This document shows, piece by piece, positions 19,111-28,904 of a stretch of 64,000 nucleotides of DNA; positions within the stretch are counted from its first letter, which is position 1, and each line of letters begins with the position of its first letter. The notes below the pieces were generated by a model, which was given only the letters and a program-made list of their open reading frames with translations, was not told the origin of the DNA and did not search any database. The DNA is from Helicobacter sp. MIT 99-5507. GTDB taxonomy: Bacteria; Campylobacterota; Campylobacteria; Campylobacterales; Helicobacteraceae. The translations under genes were made by a program, and so were the position numbers. Location: the NCBI RefSeq assembly GCF_003364295.1, contig NZ_NXLO01000002.1:361884-425883 (forward strand), read 5' to 3'.

Positions 19111-20403
19111 TTAGAATTGATAAGAAACTTGTGCCCATACTCTTTGTGCATCAACTTGACCAAATACCATTGCATAATATGCTGACAATTTAGCGCCTTT
19201 AGCGATATTTATATCAACTGATGGTGTGATTTCATAGAAAGTTTTATTTCCACTCTCAGGCTTTCCATCATTACCTTTGCTTATTGCAAATTGATTTTTA
19301 CCGCTTATTCCAGCTATATCAAGTCCTATATCGACTATTGATACACTTGCTTTTCCAGCTAAATACCATAGATTTATATGTGTATCTTCTATACCACCTT
19401 GTCCATTCCATGAGAAACCATTTCTTCCATTTCCAAAGTTATCATACCACCATTTACCAGCTAGATTAAACGAAGCTGTGTTATTTAGTGCTACCCCATA
19501 TCCACTTCCAAAGCTTCCTACAAAACCAGCTCTAGCCAAAAGCCAATCAGTAGGTTTTGTAGCTACTTGAAGTGTATATAAACCTCTTGAGCTTGAAATT
19601 TGCTTTCCAACGAAATCATTATTTCCTATAGTTCCTAATCCCCCTAATGCAAGTGTAGCACTATTATAAACATCTGTATAAGCTACCTGAGCTGTAAATG
19701 AATATTCTTTACCAACACTAAATTCACCAAATAATGAATTTGCTAGATTGCCAATATTAAAATACCAAGCTTTAAATGCAAAATTATCATAATTACCATT
19801 TACACCAATTAGACTTAGATTATTTCCTATACTCGTATTCGCACCGATGTTCCCATTACTAGAAGTCCAAATACCACCAATGTATTGATTATCTGCTGAC
19901 CAGCTATCAAACCAACCAAGTGCTAGAGTCAAACCATCAACTGGATTGCTAGTTGCAAGAGCACCTACACCTCTATCAGTTGCAGCAGACGAAATAGGAG
20001 TAGCAAGCTTCAATTTACCACCTGTAATCGTTGTATTCGCAGCTTCCCAGCCATATTGTGCCCATAATGTGCTAACACCAAATACATTTCCGACAAGCCC
20101 AGCAGTTCTACCACCTCTAGAGCCATCTACAGCATTATCTGATCTACTACCATATGTAGGTGTTCCACCATATTGGTAGAACAATCCACCGCCAAAATTA
20201 AAACCACTTTTATTTCCAGTAGATAAGTCTAATACAAGTCTCATTATATAGCCACTACCGCCATCATCGCCACCGGTATTTGAGATATGTCTAATAAATG
20301 AATTTCCATCTACTTTAACCCCCTTGATTGCTTCTTCCAGCGATGCTGCCCCAAGACTTGAACCTGCAAGTGCTATTGCTGTAATTAATGAAATTTTTTT
20401 CAT
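19111..20403 (-). CDS. Major outer membrane porin (Campylobacter-type MOMP)
   Basis: This 430-residue protein has a clean signal peptide (MKKISLITAIALAGSSLGA). The mature protein alternates amphipathic beta strands with Gly/Asn-rich loops and ends in an aromatic residue (WAQVSYQF), as required for BAM insertion. The N-terminal SLEEAIKGVKVDG pattern is typical of epsilonproteobacterial MOMP/PorA. It should form a trimeric diffusion pore. RBS AGGAGGA and a TATACT -10 suggest high expression. Long variable loops are likely surface exposed. Confidence 0.9.
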   Translation of the reverse strand: MKKISLITAIALAGSSLGAASLEEAIKGVKVDGNSFIRHISNTGGDDGGSGYIMRLVLDLSTGNKSGFNFGGGLFYQYGGTPTYGSRSDNAVDGSRGGRTAGLVGNVFGVSTLWAQYGWEAANTTITGGKLKLATPISSAATDRGVGALATSNPVDGLTLALGWFDSWSADNQYIGGIWTSSNGNIGANTSIGNNLSLIGVNGNYDNFAFKAWYFNIGNLANSLFGEFSVGKEYSFTAQVAYTDVYNSATLALGGLGTIGNNDFVGKQISSSRGLYTLQVATKPTDWLLARAGFVGSFGSGYGVALNNTASFNLAGKWWYDNFGNGRNGFSWNGQGGIEDTHINLWYLAGKASVSIVDIGLDIAGISGKNQFAISKGNDGKPESGNKTFYEITPSVDINIAKGAKLSAYYAMVFGQVDAQRVWAQVSYQF

Positions 20404-20435
20404 TCTTCCTCCTTGTATGTTTATTAGGAGTGTTG

Positions 20436-20441
20436 AGTATA
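20436..20441 (-). promoter_or_regulatory. Likely sigma-70 -10 box of the porin gene
   Basis: On the minus strand TATACT lies about 35 bp before the porin ATG and is preceded by T-rich DNA instead of a clear -35, as is usual for epsilonproteobacterial vegetative promoters. A strong AGGAGGA Shine-Dalgarno follows. Confidence 0.45.
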
Positions 20442-20515
20442 ACTAAAAATATTTATTTTTTTTATAAATAAGTGTAAAATATTCATAAAGATTCACAAAA
20501 CCTTAATAATTTAAA

Positions 20516-20923
20516 TCATTTTCTATTAAATATTATTTTATTGCTTATTAGCAGTTTATTATCAGTATATTTTGCCCATAGAATCTTAAGAGTATAGATT
20601 TCTCCAGCTCCAAGTTTTGCAAATGGGAATCTTAAATAATATATTTCTTTTTCATTATTATTTGATTTTGTAAAATTTGCTTTTATTTGCACGCCTTTAA
20701 GAAGTAATAATCTTTTAGAATCTTTTGCTATTGTTATTGCTATTTTTGGATTTTTATTTGCTAGTTTTATGTGCTTAGATTCCGGATCACTTTTAATAAG
20801 TAGGCTAAGATTTTTTTCATCAAAAGCATAATAACAGCTTGCAGAATACACCCAATCATCATCAATAACACTAAAGCTTAAAAGCTGATTGTTTTGTAAA
20901 AATTTTATTATTAGTTTATCCAT
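20516..20923 (-). CDS. Pyridoxamine-phosphate-oxidase-like flavin-fold protein
   Basis: This 135-residue protein resembles the small FMN-binding split-barrel family (YhbP-like): an N-terminal helix (IIKFLQNNQLLSFSVID), then strand patterns CYYAFDEKNLSLLIKSD and SKHIKLANKNPKIAITI. Such proteins bind flavin or heme; the substrate is unknown. It stands alone between the porin and the esterase. Confidence 0.65.
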   Translation of the reverse strand: MDKLIIKFLQNNQLLSFSVIDDDWVYSASCYYAFDEKNLSLLIKSDPESKHIKLANKNPKIAITIAKDSKRLLLLKGVQIKANFTKSNNNEKEIYYLRFPFAKLGAGEIYTLKILWAKYTDNKLLISNKIIFNRK

Positions 20924-20999
20924 TGCATACCTTATTTATAATAAAAAGATTCTATTTTTTTGTAATTTACTTGTATAGGGTGCAATCCTTTATAAGATT

Positions 21000-21830
21000 T
21001 TAATCTATTTCATAAAGCCATTTTAAAGCTTGTATCAAAGCCATTGGCAAAGAACTACCATGTGTTTGATTTGCAAATTCTACATATTTTATAGAATTAT
21101 TTGAATTTGATTTTTTAAGATTTGAAATGACTTCTTGTAATGTGATTTTTTGTGGTTTTGTAGTTTTATGAGTAGCTGTTTTCTCCAAGCTACCAAGCGT
21201 AAAAAGGATATTTAAAGGAGTATTGTTATTTTGCATAGATTCTAAATCTTGCTTGATAATCTCTCCTTGTCCCCACCACAAACTTGGTGAAGCACAGACA
21301 TAATGGCTAAAACTATATTTAGATTTTAAAATTGTATGAAGAACAAAAATTCCACCAAAAGAATGTCCAAATAACAATTCTTTTTCTGGAATCCCAACTT
21401 TTTCATGGATAAAAGGCTTTAGTTTTGTATTTATAAATTCTAAAAATATTTCATCGCCACCACCTCCGCTAAATTCCTCATCTTCAATTTTTGGTAAATA
21501 ATCAAAAATCCTTAGTTGCCTATCAAATGCAAGCTCGCTATCATGTCCAATTCCGACTATAATAGGAAGCAAATCTAGTTTATTTGTAGCAATGCGATTT
21601 AAAAGCATTGGAAAAAAAGCATTTCCATCAAGAGTATAAAAAATCTCTTTTGTATCATTTTTTGGTGTGGCTATAAAAATATTATAGAATCTACCTTGAT
21701 TATTTTCAATCCTAAAGTTCTCTATTTTATAGATTTCTTTTGCTTCTTTAGAAATACTTTCAATATTTTGTGATGGTTTTGCTAACAATACACTTGAAAA
21801 TATCAAAATATATATTAAAATTTTTTTCAT
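21000..21830 (-). CDS. Secreted alpha/beta hydrolase, Fes/IroE-like esterase
   Basis: This 276-residue protein has a signal peptide (about 1-17). The nucleophile elbow is GHSFGG and the catalytic His lies near the C-terminus in NQTHGSS. The layout (IFYTLDGNAFFPML; GIGHDSE) matches the COG2819 group of periplasmic siderophore or carbohydrate esterases. A role in hydrolysing ferric-catecholate siderophores is possible, but no iron-transport gene is adjacent. Confidence 0.75.
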   Translation of the reverse strand: MKKILIYILIFSSVLLAKPSQNIESISKEAKEIYKIENFRIENNQGRFYNIFIATPKNDTKEIFYTLDGNAFFPMLLNRIATNKLDLLPIIVGIGHDSELAFDRQLRIFDYLPKIEDEEFSGGGGDEIFLEFINTKLKPFIHEKVGIPEKELLFGHSFGGIFVLHTILKSKYSFSHYVCASPSLWWGQGEIIKQDLESMQNNNTPLNILFTLGSLEKTATHKTTKPQKITLQEVISNLKKSNSNNSIKYVEFANQTHGSSLPMALIQALKWLYEID

Positions 21831-21910
21831 TTTAAGCCTCCGTTTTTAGCATCGCTAACAAGGGCTAAGTAACCTTTAAGTCACTTGTCCTTAGTCATCT
21901 CTTTGTATAG

Positions 21911-23068
21911 CTAAACCTTACTTAAAATACTCGTAAAAAAAGCTTGATCAAAGGGCTTGATTTTAGCCTTTGGGATTAAGATATTATCTTGACTTCGGAT
22001 GACATGTGGGAATTCAAAATGCACCAATATATCCTCATCGTCCTTATCGCCTACATTGAAAGTCGCGTATTCCATACGATCGCTAATATCTGGTGCTTCG
22101 TCATCATCATCTGTGCCACCATGCCAATTAGCATTAAGTTCTTTTTGCAAAAAGTTAATAAATTTTTTATCTACATTAACTAAATCTGAAAGCTTTGTGC
22201 TAACAAAGGCTAAGTCTTTGATTGAAAAAACAGCGTGAGAATCTATAAAGCTTGGATGTGCTGTGCTTCTATAAAAATACTCCCCTGAGCTTCCAAATCT
22301 TATTGCTTTTATATCAGCATCTGCTCCAGTAGATGCTTCATAGCTCCCACCTGCAAAGTAATCTAAATTATGTTCTCGCATTTGTTCTCTAGCGGCTTTT
22401 TCAAAATCTTTGAAACTCATATTTTTAGCTTCTAATTCAAGAATCCCAATATTTGCAGGCTTGATAAAAAATGCGTTATCCTCATAATAGTAAGTAACTA
22501 GCTTTTCATCATCATTTAGCCACTCTTTGTTCTCCTCAGTTGGTTCATAGCTTTTTTGCGCTTTCATCAAGTATTCATCAAGGCGCGAAATTTTACCCTC
22601 TAATAAATCAACCTCGCTCAAAACCACTTGTAAAGCTTTGCTTTCCTTGCCTTTTGGTATGCTTTTCCACTCTCCTACAATATTTAAGGGCTGTTTTTTA
22701 TCATCTAGGATTTTTTCCAAATCATCTTGTGTGAGCTTAAAAATAAAACTCTCCTCTTTGGATTCTGTAAAAAGCTCAAGATTTTCTTGTTTCAACTCGC
22801 CATATATGGGGATATCTTTTTGAAACTTATCATACAAATACACGCCCTTCACATTAACTGCGCGAATTGTGTTTTTGTCCCCTGCAAGCTCAGTTACAAG
22901 CTTTATTGTGATAGGGTATTTTGAATCAATACTTCCTTTGAGTGTGAAAAAATATATGCTAAAAGTAGGCTCAAAACTCTCAAAATCCTTTGTGTTATCG
23001 CTTTCTTGCGTTTCTTGCGCGCTAGCAAGGGTGAGAAATAGGGCTAAAAGTATTTTTACAATTTTCAT
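21911..23068 (-). CDS. Secreted protein of unknown function
   Basis: This 385-residue protein begins with a signal peptide (MKIVKILLALFLTLASAQ). The mature part is acidic and rich in Lys/Glu/Asp, with predicted beta segments near the start. An extremely acidic stretch (TDDDDEAPD, around residue 325) follows NANWHGG. No membrane span, catalytic motif or known domain is recognised. Hand-counted GC at 22321-22380 is 26 of 60, above most of the window. It is followed by the esterase on the same strand. Confidence 0.75.
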   Translation of the reverse strand: MKIVKILLALFLTLASAQETQESDNTKDFESFEPTFSIYFFTLKGSIDSKYPITIKLVTELAGDKNTIRAVNVKGVYLYDKFQKDIPIYGELKQENLELFTESKEESFIFKLTQDDLEKILDDKKQPLNIVGEWKSIPKGKESKALQVVLSEVDLLEGKISRLDEYLMKAQKSYEPTEENKEWLNDDEKLVTYYYEDNAFFIKPANIGILELEAKNMSFKDFEKAAREQMREHNLDYFAGGSYEASTGADADIKAIRFGSSGEYFYRSTAHPSFIDSHAVFSIKDLAFVSTKLSDLVNVDKKFINFLQKELNANWHGGTDDDDEAPDISDRMEYATFNVGDKDDEDILVHFEFPHVIRSQDNILIPKAKIKPFDQAFFTSILSKV

Positions 23069-23091
23069 TTATGTCTCCTCCAAATTTATAA

Positions 23092-23491
23092 TTATTGTAT
23101 CTTTTCATTTAGTAGGCACCTATTAAGGCAAAAAAGTAATAGACAAAAAAGAAGTGCAAATATACCATTGCTATGTTTTTTTAGCAAAAAGAGTAGTTTG
23201 GCATATAACATAGGGGCTATATATTTCATTATTAATATGATAGCAGCGCAACCACAAAGCAATATTGCAATATTTGTAAAAGTTAAAGATATTGTTCTTG
23301 ATACAAAGTTAAATAGTATTATAAATATAATCAAAAATAATATCTTTTATACTCCAATTTTGTTCCTTAAACTCTTTAAACTTTAATCCACCAAGCCAAC
23401 CATCAATAATCCACATTTTGAGAATCCATAAAACAATAGCAATAATTAAGAGAAGCACAGGTATAAAAAGTATTTGCATTAGAGATTCCAT
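23092..23491 (-). pseudogene. Small multi-span membrane protein, apparently split by a frameshift
   Basis: Two overlapping minus-strand frames (23309-23491, 60 residues; 23092-23334, 80 residues) are both hydrophobic. At the junction GATATTATTTTTGATTATA, removing one T of the T5 run joins them into one 132-residue protein with three to four spans, and the shifted frame has a stop just upstream of the junction. This suggests one gene with a one-base insertion. Two coupled small proteins remain possible. Family not recognised. The remainder of the 23069-23617 gap holds only the ilvD terminator hairpins. Confidence 0.45.
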
Positions 23492-23572
23492 GATTTAAAA
23501 TATACATTTTAATCGTAAGCATTTGTATAAAATCGCCCATATTTTTGAAGTGGATATTAAGTTTTTTGATTA

Positions 23573-23612
23573 GCCTGCGTGCAGGCAAAAACAGAATCTA
23601 GATTCTGTTTTT
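23573..23612 (-). terminator. ilvD terminator: two adjacent perfect palindromes
   Basis: Just past the ilvD stop, 23587-23612 is a perfect 26-bp palindrome (AAAAACAGAATCT/AGATTCTGTTTTT). In the minus direction it gives a stem followed by T5. A second hairpin, GCCTGC-GT-GCAGGC, occupies 23573-23586. The main stem is an inverted pair of the over-represented AGAATCT word. Confidence 0.7.
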
Positions 23613-23617
23613 AAAAT

Positions 23618-25480
23618 CTAAAGCTCCGTTTTTAGCACCGCACCATTTGCGGCGTTGCTGACTAAAAGCGAGTAGCGTTTAAGCCATTTGCTCTTAATAT
23701 CTTTTTTGATTGGCTTCCATTTTGTGCGGCGAGATTCTATCGTAGCAGAATCTACGAGCAATTCTAGGCTTCCGCTTGAAACAGATATGCGGATTTTATC
23801 CCCATTTTCAATAAGTGCGATAAGCCCGCCTTCAGCCGCTTCAGGGCTCACATGCCCAATGCACGCCCCGCGCGTCGCCCCGCTAAAGCGTCCATCAGTG
23901 ATAAGCGCGACAGATTCCCCTAAGCCCATTCCCATAATTAGGCTTGTTGGGCTTAGCATCTCTTGCATTCCCGGTCCCCCCTTAGGTCCCTCATAGCGGA
24001 TAACAACGACATTCCCAGCCTTTACCTTGCCCCCTGCAATGCCCTTAATCGCCTCATCTTGCGAGTTAAACACAACCGCGCTTCCCTCAAATTCTTTCAT
24101 AGATTCTGCCACAGCGGCGACTTTTAGCACCGCACCTTCTTTTGCAAGATTGCCATAGAGAATCTTTAGCCCGCCGATTGGTGAATATGCATTGTCATTG
24201 TGGCGGATAATTTGAGAATCTGTGATTTGCGCCCCCGCGATACGCTCGCCTAAGCTCTCGCCTGTAATCGTCAGCGCGTCTAAACATAATATAGATTTTG
24301 CTTGAGCACTCGCGCTGTTTTCACAACCACAAGAGCTAGATTCCAAAATTCTAGTATTTTGCGGTGTGGCTGTGGAGGTTTTTGCGGGATTTTCAGAGGT
24401 TAGCGCACTTGGCGTGCGTGCCTCTGGAAATTCCGCAAATCCTTCGCATTGCATACCCAAAGACGCATTTCTTTTAGCCACCTCATTCATCACCGCATTC
24501 ACCCCGCCCGCTCGATTTATATCCTCCATATGCACGCTACTAAGTGCTGGGGCGATTTTGGCGATATGCGCGACTTTGCTAGCGATATTATTTATATCGC
24601 GTAGATTAAAATCCACCTCCGCTTCCTTAGCGATTGCTAACATGTGTAGCACGGTATTTGTGCTGCCGCCCATCGCCATATCCACGACAAAGGCATTATG
24701 CACGGCTTTTTTATTCAAAATATTGCGCATCTTAAATTGCTCGCTTAGCTTAGAATCTAGCGCGATTTCTACAATCCTGCGCGCCGCCTTTCTTAGCAGC
24801 TCCTCGCGCTCTTTTGTGAGTGCTGGGATAGTCCCATTTCCGGGCAGCGCGACACCCATCGCCTCGCAAAGCGTATTCATAGAATTTGCTGTAAACATAC
24901 CGCTACAGCTCCCACCGCTAGGGCATGCCCTGCATTCAATCTCATGCAATCGCTTCTCATCAATTTGCCCGCTGGCATACGCTCCCACTGCCTCAAATGC
25001 GGAGTTCAAGTCCAAAATCGTGCCATCATCTAGCTTGCCTGCTAGCATTGGACCGCCACTTACAAAAATCGTAGGCACATTCACACGCAGCGCGCCCATA
25101 AGCATACCGGGCACGATTTTATCGCAGTTTGGAATGCAAATCATCGCATCTAGCGAGTGCGCGTTCATCACAGATTCTATACAATCAGCTATTAGCTCGC
25201 GGCTAGGCAGGGAATAGAGCATTCCGCCATGCCCCATAGCGATGCCATCATCAATGCCAATGGTGTTAAACTCAAATGGCACGGCACCTGCCTTGCGGAT
25301 TTCCTCCTTGACAATGCGCCCATATTCAGCCAAGAAAAAATGCCCCGGAATTATGTCAATATGGCTATTTGCCACGCCGATAAAGGGCTTATTAAAATCC
25401 TCGTCTTTTAGCCCAGTAGCACGCAACAAACTCCTATGAGGTGCGCGCTCATAACCTTTTTTAATAATATCGCTTCGCAT
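23618..25480 (-). CDS. ilvD: Dihydroxy-acid dehydratase
   Basis: This 620-residue enzyme is in the valine/isoleucine pathway. It has Fe-S cysteines in PNCDKIVPG and [19 protein letters not shown] and the C-terminal [14 protein letters not shown] motif. It is about 55 residues longer than usual (about 560). The extra length is a Ser/Thr/Ala-rich insertion at roughly residues 345-393, before [13 protein letters not shown]. Base composition is strikingly different: 24781-24840 has 34 GC of 60, against 21 of 60 at 27001-27060 in metE. This suggests transfer from a higher-GC relative. Apart from the insert, the frame and conserved motifs are intact. Confidence 0.95.
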   Translation of the reverse strand: MRSDIIKKGYERAPHRSLLRATGLKDEDFNKPFIGVANSHIDIIPGHFFLAEYGRIVKEEIRKAGAVPFEFNTIGIDDGIAMGHGGMLYSLPSRELIADCIESVMNAHSLDAMICIPNCDKIVPGMLMGALRVNVPTIFVSGGPMLAGKLDDGTILDLNSAFEAVGAYASGQIDEKRLHEIECRACPSGGSCSGMFTANSMNTLCEAMGVALPGNGTIPALTKEREELLRKAARRIVEIALDSKLSEQFKMRNILNKKAVHNAFVVDMAMGGSTNTVLHMLAIAKEAEVDFNLRDINNIASKVAHIAKIAPALSSVHMEDINRAGGVNAVMNEVAKRNASLGMQCEGFAEFPEARTPSALTSENPAKTSTATPQNTRILESSSCGCENSASAQAKSILCLDALTITGESLGERIAGAQITDSQIIRHNDNAYSPIGGLKILYGNLAKEGAVLKVAAVAESMKEFEGSAVVFNSQDEAIKGIAGGKVKAGNVVVIRYEGPKGGPGMQEMLSPTSLIMGMGLGESVALITDGRFSGATRGACIGHVSPEAAEGGLIALIENGDKIRISVSSGSLELLVDSATIESRRTKWKPIKKDIKSKWLKRYSLLVSNAANGAVLKTEL

Positions 25481-25544
25481 ATATCTCCTTTATAAAGAAA
25501 AATGCATGATTATAACAATTTTTATTTATGCTATGACTAGAGTC

Positions 25545-26450
25545 TTAAATAAAATGCTTTAAAATGCTATGCTGCCTACTCATTAGATGAAATTTATTAT
25601 GTATTGTTTTTAGATCAGAAAATAGATTTAAAGATAGTTCTAATCCTACTTTTTGCTCTTCTTGCACCCCTTTTTGCGATGCTTTATAAAGAGATTCTAT
25701 CCATTTATCTGGGATGTAGATTCCTGGTAATTTATCTCTTAAAAAAACTGCTGTTTTATAGCTAGTAATTGCAAAAAAGCCGAGCACAAGGGCAGTATTT
25801 GTGCCATAGAGTGCATTTGCTTCATTTATATTAGAGAGTAAAAGTTCTGCTCTATCTTTGGAAAATACTGGTTGTGAGTAAAGTGCGCTTATATTGTTGT
25901 TGCTTAGTTTTTTAATCATCCTTTTTTTTATTGACTGCAGGTTATTTGCGTATGAATTGATAACTGCAAAATAATAGATTTTTTGTGGTTTTTCTATCAA
26001 CTTTTTTTTGTTTATTGCTATGCCATTGTTTAGATCATCGATTATTGTTGCAAGTTTGTTAGATGTGCCCTCAAATACACCTTTTACATACTCGCAATCA
26101 CTATTTTTTATACCATCACCTGTAAGTGTTAGAAATAGTCTAAGTCCTAATTCATTTGCAGCTAATATATCGCCACACAGGGCAATTGAGTTTCTATCTC
26201 TCATTGATAATGTGCAAATTATGGGCTTTTGTAATATATTTTGTAATTTTATAGAACTTATAATTGATGATGGTTTGAATCTAGCAAGTGGTGAATCTGT
26301 AACAACAAATGCATCAATTGAATCAAATGATTTTAGTTCATTTATGTTTTTATCTTGCAACTTAGCACTTAGTTTTGGATTAATTTCTAGGCTAAAGAAT
26401 GGCGATGTAGAATGAATTTTTTCTACAACAGATTCTATATATTCAAACAT
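25545..26450 (-). CDS. metF: Methylenetetrahydrofolate reductase family protein (MetF-like)
   Basis: This 301-residue protein lies 20 bp downstream of metE. Its start (FFSLEINPKL) is a divergent form of the MetF N-terminus, and LTLTGD corresponds to the LRGD-type loop. MetF reduces methylene-THF to methyl-THF, the methyl donor used by MetE. The pairing with metE supports the call; the sequence is more divergent than E. coli MetF. Confidence 0.75.
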   Translation of the reverse strand: MFEYIESVVEKIHSTSPFFSLEINPKLSAKLQDKNINELKSFDSIDAFVVTDSPLARFKPSSIISSIKLQNILQKPIICTLSMRDRNSIALCGDILAANELGLRLFLTLTGDGIKNSDCEYVKGVFEGTSNKLATIIDDLNNGIAINKKKLIEKPQKIYYFAVINSYANNLQSIKKRMIKKLSNNNISALYSQPVFSKDRAELLLSNINEANALYGTNTALVLGFFAITSYKTAVFLRDKLPGIYIPDKWIESLYKASQKGVQEEQKVGLELSLNLFSDLKTIHNKFHLMSRQHSILKHFI

Positions 26451-26470
26451 ATCAACCTCATTTGCTAAAT

Positions 26471-28744
26471 TTATGCTAGATTCTCTCTTATATTTTTTAC
26501 CGCAATGACTATATTTTTTAGACTTTCTCTAACTTCTTCCCATTTTCGTGTTTTTAACCCACAATCTGGATTTATCCATAATTGCTCTTTTGGCAATACC
26601 TCAAGTAAGGATTTTATTTGGGCTGTTATTTCTTCTATGCTTGGGATTCTAGGGCTATGTATGTCATATACGCCCGGTCCTACTTCATTTTTGTATCCTA
26701 CTTGTTTGAAAACTTTTAGTAGTTTATTTCCACTTCTTGCAGTCTCAATGCTAATCACATCTGCATCAAGTGCTTCTATCGTTTTTATAATATCATTAAA
26801 GTCGCTATAACACATATGTGTATGAATTTGTGTTTGTGATTTTGCAATAGCTGTTGAAATTTTGAAACAATCAAGCGCCCAAGTTTCGTATTCTTTGATA
26901 TTTTCAGCCCTTAGTGGATAACCCTCTTTAAATGCTGCTTCATCAACTTGAATGATTTTTATATTTGCATTTTGCAAGTCATTGATTTCATCAGCAATAC
27001 CAAGTGCAATTTGCTTACACACTTCCTTTCTAGCTAAATCATCTCTAACAAAACTCCAATTTAGTATAGTAACTGGACCTGTAAGCATTCCTTTTACAAT
27101 CTTTTTGCTTAGGCTTTGAGCATATGTTATCCACTCTATTGTCATAGGATGTTTTCGCTTCACATCGCCATAAATGATTGGTGGTTTTACACATCTGCTT
27201 CCATAGCTTTGCACCCATGCATTTTTGCTAAATACAAAGCCCTCTAATTGCTCACCAAAATACTCAACCATATCATTTCTCTCCGGCTCACCATGCACTA
27301 ATACATCTAGTCCTGCTTCCTCTTGGAATCTTATGCAATCTTTTATATATTCTTTGATTCCTTCATTGTATGTGTCTTTTGAGATTAAGCCTTTTTTCAG
27401 ATTTTGTCTTAGGGCGCGAATCTCACTTGTTTGTGGAAATGAACCAATTGTCGTTGTAGGTAATATTGGGAGATTAAAGTTTTGTTTTTGAATCTTAATT
27501 CGTTTTTCAAATGGCTCTTCTCGTTGTGTAATTTTGTAGCCTTCAACTCTTTGGCGAATGGTATTATTGTTTGTTTTAGTAGAATTTTTGCGATTGGTAT
27601 TTATATCTTTATTTGTTTGCAAAAATTCTTTTGTATTAGAATCTAAATCCCCTCTAAATGCTTTATCTAGCACTTCAAGCTCTTTTATTTTTTCTATTGC
27701 AAAACTTAGCCATGATAATACTTCTTTATCCATTTTATCTTCATCATCTTTGCTAAAAGGCACATGAAGTAGCGAGCAAGAAGAAGTGATAACAATCCTA
27801 TTTTTTGGTAAGATTTTGCTTATAGATTCTAGGAATTGCAGCTTTTCTTCTAGATTTGCAACCCAGATATTTCTCCCATCAATTACACCTGCATATAGAA
27901 TCTTGTCGCTTTTTGCAATAGATTCTAAAATTTCTTGATTTTTCTTGCCATATACAAAATCAAGTCCTATTCCATAAATATCACTTTTTAGTAGAATCTC
28001 GCTAAATTCATTGCTATGTTCAAAAAATGTGCTTACAATCGCTTTTATACCCTTTTTTGCAATCGAATTATAAATACACTCTATCACATCTCTATCATAT
28101 ATACATTTTAAATCCTTGAAAGTATCGCTATTTAGCCCTTTTGCAAAAATAGGCTCACTAAATTCTACCACGACATTAGAATCTAGCTTTGCTATCTCAT
28201 CAATAAGATCTAAATATGCACTTTTTAGTTTTTTAAAAATATCTTTTCTATCCCCATCTACGATTTTACTTAATGCAAAAAAGCTAAACAATCCTATTAT
28301 GCTTATTTTTGGCTTATAACCCAAGGCTTTTGCCTCATTGTATTGTGTTTTTATAGAATCTACATTCGCTTTATATTCATCATCTATGCTTAATTCTGGC
28401 ACAACATAGTGATAGTTTGTATTAAACCACTTTGTCATCTCGCAAGCTACATTGTTTTTGTTTCCTCTAGCCATTGCAAAATAGCTTTCAATTCCATTTA
28501 AGTTTCTAAATCGTTTTGGCTTCGCATTTAGTGCATAGGCTAAATCTAGCACATTGTCATAATAGCTAAAGTCATTTACACATACAAAATCAAGATTTTT
28601 TTGCACTTCCCAGTGTTTTTTGCGTAATTCTTTTGCGGTATCTTCTAATTCTTTTTGGCTACATTTTCCACTCCAAAAATTTTCCAATGCCTTTTTTAAC
28701 TCTCTATTTTTCCCAATTCTTGGGAATCCTAAAATACTACTCAT
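26471..28744 (-). CDS. metE: Cobalamin-independent methionine synthase
   Basis: This 757-residue protein has the duplicated MetE barrels: an N-terminal SSILGFPRIGKNRELK and a C-terminal catalytic barrel beginning LPTTTIGSFPQT. Zinc ligands are visible in HTHMCYSDF and NPDCGLKTR. It transfers methyl from methyl-THF (polyglutamate) to homocysteine. The linker around residues 370-400 is Asn/Thr-rich. First gene of metE-metF. Confidence 0.96.
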   Translation of the reverse strand: MSSILGFPRIGKNRELKKALENFWSGKCSQKELEDTAKELRKKHWEVQKNLDFVCVNDFSYYDNVLDLAYALNAKPKRFRNLNGIESYFAMARGNKNNVACEMTKWFNTNYHYVVPELSIDDEYKANVDSIKTQYNEAKALGYKPKISIIGLFSFFALSKIVDGDRKDIFKKLKSAYLDLIDEIAKLDSNVVVEFSEPIFAKGLNSDTFKDLKCIYDRDVIECIYNSIAKKGIKAIVSTFFEHSNEFSEILLKSDIYGIGLDFVYGKKNQEILESIAKSDKILYAGVIDGRNIWVANLEEKLQFLESISKILPKNRIVITSSCSLLHVPFSKDDEDKMDKEVLSWLSFAIEKIKELEVLDKAFRGDLDSNTKEFLQTNKDINTNRKNSTKTNNNTIRQRVEGYKITQREEPFEKRIKIQKQNFNLPILPTTTIGSFPQTSEIRALRQNLKKGLISKDTYNEGIKEYIKDCIRFQEEAGLDVLVHGEPERNDMVEYFGEQLEGFVFSKNAWVQSYGSRCVKPPIIYGDVKRKHPMTIEWITYAQSLSKKIVKGMLTGPVTILNWSFVRDDLARKEVCKQIALGIADEINDLQNANIKIIQVDEAAFKEGYPLRAENIKEYETWALDCFKISTAIAKSQTQIHTHMCYSDFNDIIKTIEALDADVISIETARSGNKLLKVFKQVGYKNEVGPGVYDIHSPRIPSIEEITAQIKSLLEVLPKEQLWINPDCGLKTRKWEEVRESLKNIVIAVKNIRENLA

Positions 28745-28904
28745 GTTTAATCCTTATAAAAAATTTTTGTAATTATTGCATAAAATTATTAAATACAATA
28801 TATATTTTTATTTTTTTATAAAAAATAAAAAATTAATTCAAGTTATTTGCTTTTGTTTTTGATTGAAGCTACTATATTTGTTTATTTTAAATTAAAGGAG
28901 AAAT

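Noticed and set aside
23977..23982. C6 run in ilvD as another phase switch
   Set aside because: Too short for efficient slippage, and the frame is intact through a conserved Gly-Pro-Gly-Gly-Pro region.
24366..25217. A 283-codon plus-strand open frame opposite ilvD
   Set aside because: ilvD is conserved over its full length. The antisense frame is a by-product of its high GC content and has no RBS or recognisable protein features.
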